Assembly: GCF_008271465.1 (NCBI RefSeq)
Contig: NZ_VMDU01000013.1
Coordinates: 1 to 64,000, forward strand
Direction of reading: 5' to 3'
DNA from: Tabrizicola flagellatus
Lineage (GTDB): Bacteria; Pseudomonadota; Alphaproteobacteria; Rhodobacterales; Rhodobacteraceae
DNA length: 64,000 bases
Position 1 is the stretch's first letter. Each line of letters opens with the position of its first letter. A program made the translations under genes and the position numbers. Below the pieces are notes generated by a model, which saw only the letters and a program-made list of their open reading frames with translations, was not told the DNA's origin and did not search any database. Shown in pieces: positions 59,215 to 64,000 of this stretch.

Positions 59215-60773
59215 GGGGCGCGATCGCAGTCCTCTGCTCTGTGGCCCTGCCTGCCCTTGCCGATCCGGCGGTCCCGGCCTTTATCGACGAGACCGCAACT
59301 TCGGGGCTGTCCACCGTCTATGAGGGCGACTGGGACTACATGGTCGGCGGCGGGGTCGCCAGCTTCGACTGTTCCGGGGACGGCTTCCCCGAGCTCTTCC
59401 TGTCGGGCGGTGCCGGCCCTTCGGCGCTGTATCTGAACCGCAGCACGCCGGGAGGTCCGCTTTCCTTCGCGAAGACCGAGGCCCTGACCATGGACGCTGT
59501 GCTGGGCGCCTATCCGCTGGACATCGACAGCGACGGGGTGATGGATCTGGTGGTGCTGCGGCAGGGGCCGAACCGCCTGCTGCGGGGCCTTGGCGACTGC
59601 AAGTTCGGGGACGCGACCGAGGCCTGGGGCTTCGACGGCGGTGACGCCTGGTCCACCGCCTTCGCCGCGATCTGGGAGAAGGGCCGGGACTGGCCGACCA
59701 TCGCCATCGGCAACTACATCGACCGCGCGGCCGAGGATTTCCCCTGGGGGTCCTGCACCGACAACTGGCTGCACCGGCCCGAGGGTCGCAGCTTCGCCCC
59801 GCCGATCCCGCTGACACCGTCCTTCTGTGCACTGTCGATGCTGTTCACCGACTGGAACAGGTCGGGCCAGTGGGCGCTGCGAGTGTCGAACGACCGGGAA
59901 TACTACAAGGGTGGGCAGGAACAGCTCTGGCACCTCGACCCCGGCCAGCCGCCGCGGCTTTACACCGAGGCCGAGGGCTGGAAGCGCCTGCGCATCTGGG
60001 GCATGGGGATCGCGGCGGCGGATGTGAACCGCGACGGCTATCAGGACTATTTCCTGACCTCGATGGCCGACAACAAGCTGCAGTTCCTCAAGGATCCGGC
60101 CTCGGGCAAGCCGGATTACGCCGATCTGGCCTTCAAGTCCGGGGTGACAGCCCACAGGCCGTATACCGGCGACGACCTGCGCCCCTCCACCGCCTGGCAC
60201 CCGCAATTCGCCGACGTGAACAACGACGGAAGGCTGGACATCTTCGTGGCCAAGGGCAACGTGGCGAAGATGCCGGACTTCGCCGAGCGCGACCCGAACA
60301 ACCTGCTGCTCGGCACCGCCGACGGCCCCTTCGTCGAGGCCGGAGACAGAGCGGGGGTCGCCAGCATGGGCATCGGTCGCGGCGCGCAGGTGGTGGACCT
60401 GAACCTCGACGGCCTGCTGGACATCGTGGTGGTGAACCGCTGGACCCCGGCCGAGGTCTGGCGCCAGACCGGCGAAAGCGCTGGCAACTGGGTGCAGGTC
60501 CGGCTGGCGCAGGACGGCACCAACCGCGACGCCATCGGCGCGCTGGTCGAGATCCGGCGCGGCGAGGCGATCGAGCGCCATGAGATCGCCTCGGGCGGCG
60601 GCCATGTTTCGGGCTCGGTCGGATGGCTGCATTTCGGGCTTGGCGAAGCAACAAGCGCGGAGATGCGGGTCATCTGGCCGGATGGATCCGAGGATCCGTG
60701 GCTGACCCTGCCGGCAGGCAGTTTCCAGATCCTGCGCCCCGGCAAACCGGCGGAGGCCTGGAGTCCCGGCTGA
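59211..60773 (+). CDS. Secreted FG-GAP/VCBS repeat protein of the CRTAC1 (ASPIC/UnbV) family
   Basis: 520 residues from a GTG at 59211 in the upstream stop (GTGA). Signal peptide about 1-17 (GAIAVLCSVALPALA). At least five calcium-type FG-GAP blades carry DxDxDG loops: DCSGDGFPELFL, DIDSDGVMDLVVL, DVNRDGYQDYFL, DVNNDGRLDIFV and DLNLDGLLDIVVV, which would form a beta-propeller. The C-terminal about 90 residues (NWVQVRLAQDGTNRDAIGA..WPDGSEDPW) are the ASPIC/UnbV domain. A binding or scaffold role is likely. Coupling to the haloperoxidase-like gene suggests joint action outside the inner membrane. Confidence 0.88.
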   Translation: MRGAIAVLCSVALPALADPAVPAFIDETATSGLSTVYEGDWDYMVGGGVASFDCSGDGFPELFLSGGAGPSALYLNRSTPGGPLSFAKTEALTMDAVLGAYPLDIDSDGVMDLVVLRQGPNRLLRGLGDCKFGDATEAWGFDGGDAWSTAFAAIWEKGRDWPTIAIGNYIDRAAEDFPWGSCTDNWLHRPEGRSFAPPIPLTPSFCALSMLFTDWNRSGQWALRVSNDREYYKGGQEQLWHLDPGQPPRLYTEAEGWKRLRIWGMGIAAADVNRDGYQDYFLTSMADNKLQFLKDPASGKPDYADLAFKSGVTAHRPYTGDDLRPSTAWHPQFADVNNDGRLDIFVAKGNVAKMPDFAERDPNNLLLGTADGPFVEAGDRAGVASMGIGRGAQVVDLNLDGLLDIVVVNRWTPAEVWRQTGESAGNWVQVRLAQDGTNRDAIGALVEIRRGEAIERHEIASGGGHVSGSVGWLHFGLGEATSAEMRVIWPDGSEDPWLTLPAGSFQILRPGKPAEAWSPG

Positions 60774-61224
60774 TCGCCGCGCGAATCATGTGCGGAGGCA
60801 GACCAGGCCTGCACGCACAATCCCTGATTGCAAGCCATCTGCCTCGATCCCGCGACTTCCGGAAGCATGGTATGATTAGGGCAAGATCAAGGCGCATCCT
60901 CATGGGGCCACAAAGGAAATTGTCACACTTCGCAAAATGCGAATCTTGCCGCCAACTGCGCGCAGGGCAAAAAATCCATTCTGAATCATGGCCTTGCCGA
61001 AACTGCTTCGCGAAAGTTTCATTCTCGGCCGGGATTTGGCGCCAAAGCAATCAGGACGCCGTTTTTTCCAGAAATCTTGGGCATTTGCGTCCGCCGCTTC
61101 TTAGGAGTTAGAATTGTTAACGGATGCAGCGATCCATCGAATTGATGCCGGTGCGCATTAACCCGCAGGAACGTAAGTCCGGCAACACTCGCGCAACGCG
61201 CTGGTGGGCATACCGTGTGAATTG
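60774..61224 (+). promoter_or_regulatory. AT-richer intergenic region upstream of the kinase gene
   Basis: A 451-bp gap with clearly lower GC than its neighbours. It holds a perfect palindrome, TTCGCA-AAA-TGCGAA, at 60929-60943, a TTCGCGAA octamer near 61005-61013, and TTAGGAGTTAGAATTGTTAA near 61100-61120. Open frames cross it on both strands, but their codon third positions lack the strong G/C bias of real genes here. I assign no gene and treat it as regulatory. Confidence 0.5.
60929..60943. promoter_or_regulatory. Perfect palindrome TTCGCA-AAA-TGCGAA
   Basis: Six-base arms around a 3-bp centre, placed about 285 bp upstream of the kinase start. It looks like a homodimer binding site; the protein is unknown. 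Confidence 0.4.
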
Positions 61225-62385
61225 ATGAGTGACCTGACCGGCAGGTGTAACGTGACGCAAGGCCCGACGCAGATCAGCAATCAGCTGGAGACCGAACTGG
61301 GCCGCGTGGACCCGGATGCCTTCGCTGATGACCTGAAGCCGGGGACCAAGCTTCTGGGCGGGCACTACACGATCGAGGGTTTCCTGAACAGCGGCGGCTT
61401 CGGAATCACCTATCTGGCGAAGGACAGCCTGAACCGGACCGTGGTGATCAAGGAATGCTTTCCGAACGCGCTCTGCCGCAGGTCCACCAGCCTGGTCCGT
61501 GCCCGTTCGCGGAAGCACCAGAACGATTTCCGCGGCTTCGTCGAAAGCTTCATCGCCGAGGCAAAGAGCCTGGCCCGGCTGGTGCACCCGAACATCGTCG
61601 GCGTGCACCAGGTGTTCGAGGACAATGACACCGCCTACATGGCCATCGACTATATCGACGGCCAGGACCTGCACGACATCATGAACTCGACCGATCAGGC
61701 CTTCACGCCCGATCAGATCGTGACCATGCTGAAGAAGATGCTGAGCGCGGTGGAGTTCATCCACCAGGCCGGGATCCTGCACCGCGACATCTCGCCCGAC
61801 AACATCCTGGTGGACAAGAGCGGCAACCCGATCCTGATCGACTTCGGTGCCGCCAGCGAACAGGTGGTGCGGGCAACCCGGGTCCTGACCGGCCGACGGG
61901 TCATCAAGGAAGGATACTCGCCGCAGGAATTCTATCTGACCGGTGCCGAGCAGAGCCCGGCCAGCGACCTCTATTCCCTGGCTGCGACCTTCCATCATCT
62001 GATCTCGGGCAAGGCGCCACCGGAAAGCCAGCGCCGGCTCGCCCGCGTGGCGGAAGGGGAACCCGACCCCTATGAACCTCTGGCCGGCCGGTTCGAAGGC
62101 TATCCGCCAGGCTTCCTGGAAGCGATCGACAAGGCGGCCCGCGTCATGCCCCGCGACCGCATCCAGTCCGCAGCAGACTGGCTGGACTGGATCCGGATCG
62201 GCGAGGAGGGCGGAACGCTGCCCGAAGGCCTGACCGCCCGCCCCGCCGACCGGCCTGTCGCGGGAGCATCGCGCCCGGTGGCCGCTGCGCACGAGGCCAC
62301 GGCCCCGAGTCCCTGGGCCAGATACGGGGCTGGCGGCGCCCTCGTCTTGGCCGGGCTGGCTGCGGTCTGGTGGCTTCTTCCCTAG
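61225..62385 (+). CDS. Membrane-anchored Ser/Thr protein kinase
   Basis: 386 residues from an ATG at 61225; the ribosome site is weak and a GTG at 61252 is possible. Hanks-type kinase domain at about 48-310: glycine loop NSGGFGITYLAKD, VVIKE with K76, HRDISPDN with D188 and N193, and DFGAA with D206. After a Pro/Ala linker the protein ends in one membrane span (RYGAGGALVLAGLAAVWWLL), so the kinase faces the cytoplasm with no sensor domain outside. No phosphatase or FHA gene is beside it. It is convergent with the ABC permease gene. Confidence 0.88.
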   Translation: MSDLTGRCNVTQGPTQISNQLETELGRVDPDAFADDLKPGTKLLGGHYTIEGFLNSGGFGITYLAKDSLNRTVVIKECFPNALCRRSTSLVRARSRKHQNDFRGFVESFIAEAKSLARLVHPNIVGVHQVFEDNDTAYMAIDYIDGQDLHDIMNSTDQAFTPDQIVTMLKKMLSAVEFIHQAGILHRDISPDNILVDKSGNPILIDFGAASEQVVRATRVLTGRRVIKEGYSPQEFYLTGAEQSPASDLYSLAATFHHLISGKAPPESQRRLARVAEGEPDPYEPLAGRFEGYPPGFLEAIDKAARVMPRDRIQSAADWLDWIRIGEEGGTLPEGLTARPADRPVAGASRPVAAAHEATAPSPWARYGAGGALVLAGLAAVWWLLP

Positions 62386-62410
62386 GGTCTGGACAGCTCG
62401 TCCCGCCCGG

Positions 62411-63621
62411 CTATTCGTGGCGCAGCGCTTCGATCGGGTCCAGCCGTGCCGCCTTGCGGGCGGGAAAGAAGCCGAACATTACCCCTATCAGCGCCGAAAA
62501 GGCGAAGGCGAGGAGCACGACGTAGGTCTGCGGCGCGAAGGGGATCGCCATGTAGAGCGACGCCCCGAAGGCCAGTCCCAGCCCGACGATGACCCCGATG
62601 ATCCCGCCGACCAGTGACAGGACCACCGCCTCGACCAGGAACTGGGTCAGCACCTGGCGCCCCTCGGCGCCGATAGCCAGACGGATCCCGATCTCGCGCG
62701 TGCGTTCGGTGACCGAAACCAGCATGATGTTCATGATGCCGATCCCGCCGACCAGGAGGCTGACGGCGGCGACCGAGGACAGCATCCCCGTCAGAACCGA
62801 GTTGATCCCGGTCAGAACCTCGGCAATCTGGGCGCGGTCGCTGACGTTGAAATCGTTGGGCGCGCCTTCGGCGATCCGTCTGCGGTCGCGCAAGAGTGCC
62901 TCGATCTCGCGCGCGCCGCGCTGGGACGAGACCCCCGGTGTCAGCGCCACAGAGATCGACGAGATGCTGTCGCTGCCCAGGAGACGGCGCTGCACGGTGC
63001 GGATCGGCATCAGCACCAGATCGTCCTGGTCCTGACCGAAGGCCCCGGCGCCCTTGGCCTGCAAGAGCCCGATGACCTCGCAGCTGACCTTGCCGATCCG
63101 GAGTTGCTGGCCCACCGGATCGGCCATGCCGAACAGCGTCCGGCGGACTGTTTCGCCGATGATGCAGACTGCGGCGCTGGCCCGGTCTTCCGAGGTGTCG
63201 AACCCGCGCCCGCTGGCGACGGTCCAGCCGTTGACATCGAGATAGGCCGAGGTGGCGCCGGTGATGCTGGTCGAGACATTCGCGGCCCCCGCCACGACGG
63301 TCTGCATCGATGAGACTGTGGGCGAGACCTGGGCCAGGACGGAAAGCCCCACCAGCGCATCGGCGTCGCGCAGGGTAAAGGGCCGGGTGGCCTGTGCGCC
63401 GCCAACGCTTGGCGGCCCGAAACTGCGCCCGCCCGGGCGCACGGTCAGGACATTGCTGCCGAGGCTTTCCACGCTGGCCGCGACCGAGCGCGACGAGCCC
63501 TGCCCCACCGTCACCATGGCGATCACCGCCGCAACGCCGATGACGATGCCCAGCATGGTCAGGGCCGAGCGCAGCTTGTTGCGACGCAGCGCCAGCAATG
63601 CCAGGCGGACCGTCTCCCAGA

Positions 63622-63625
<4 letters not shown>
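62411..63625 (-). CDS. MacB/FtsX-type ABC transporter permease
   Basis: 404 residues. One N-terminal span ([24 protein letters not shown]), a periplasmic MacB_PCD domain of about 200 residues, then three C-terminal spans ([85 protein letters not shown]). This is the mechanotransmission class that works with a periplasmic adaptor and outer-membrane channel in export of antibiotics, peptides or lipoproteins. It overlaps the ATPase gene by 4 bp. A HlyD-type adaptor is expected just beyond the window. Confidence 0.9.

Positions 63626-64000
<375 letters not shown>

Noticed and set aside
60623-61111. Plus-strand frame with CESC...CRNC, resembling a small zinc ribbon
   Set aside because: Third codon positions are near 50% G/C whereas genes here are strongly G/C-biased. 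The frame begins inside the CRTAC1 gene and no ribosome site precedes the internal ATG at 60871.

Overview
The window reads as a high-GC chromosome segment of a member of the Rhodobacteraceae/Paracoccaceae (Alphaproteobacteria). The evidence is the Rhodobacter-type cytochrome c biogenesis order ccmA-ccmB-ccmC-ccmD-ccmG (helABC-orf52-helX in R. capsulatus), the alphaproteobacterial SOS box (GAAC-N7-GAAC) in front of lexA, the block trpGDC-moaC-moeA-lexA/comEC-gltX-gltA, the DMSP lyase gene dddP, and several dispersed palindromes at gene ends. Almost all of the window is chromosomal housekeeping. I see no IS element, prophage, CRISPR array or rRNA.

Layout. 0.1 kb: a 3' fragment of tRNA-Cys that looks like an attachment-site remnant. 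0.4-9 kb: a divergent polysaccharide deacetylase, then a leftward series trpE-ppiD, aminotransferase, DUF2127, gpt and fabI. 9-16 kb: rightward pdxH, a double cold-shock protein with a DUF192 protein, tRNA-Pro(TGG), selO, an XRE-cupin regulator, the threonine catabolic pair kbl-tdh, and a cupin. 16-26 kb: trpGDC-moaC-moeA, lexA, convergent comEC, gltX and gltA. 26-31 kb: alternative oxidase, N-carbamoylputrescine amidase, a DUF2235 hydrolase, and ornithine decarboxylase divergent from an Lrp-type regulator. 31-35 kb: the NAD(P)HX repair enzyme, which carries an in-frame palindromic insert, then glnB-glnA. 35-39.5 kb: a hydrolase/quinone reductase/DUF3445 operon divergent from dddP. 39.5-48.6 kb: a TetR module with two visible operators facing a membrane-protein pair, purB, tiny secreted ORFs, fliG, an outer-membrane barrel, an EamA exporter, an LpxL-like acyltransferase and DUF1223. 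48.8-54.7 kb: acnA and the ccm (hel) operon. 54.8-60.8 kb: a dimethylformamidase-like protein, a FAD amine oxidase, and a coupled vanadium-haloperoxidase-like/CRTAC1 pair. 61-64 kb: a membrane-anchored Ser/Thr kinase and a MacB-type ABC transporter cut by the window end.

Functional threads. Tryptophan synthesis is split between trpE (with ppiD) and trpGDC. Two routes to putrescine (ODC and AguB) lie within 4 kb. Nitrogen assimilation is glnBA. Osmolyte and methylamine chemistry is suggested by dddP, the DUF3445 heme demethylase-like gene and the dimethylformamidase-like gene. Respiration is represented by alternative oxidase and cytochrome c maturation.

The points I consider most worth a second look are: the 24-bp perfect inverted repeat inserted in frame in the NAD(P)HX dehydratase; a threonine dehydrogenase that has lost all four structural-zinc cysteines; two dispersed intergenic repeat families; the haloperoxidase/CRTAC1 pair; and the TetR-controlled membrane pair. 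I did not find a clearly new defence or mobile system.
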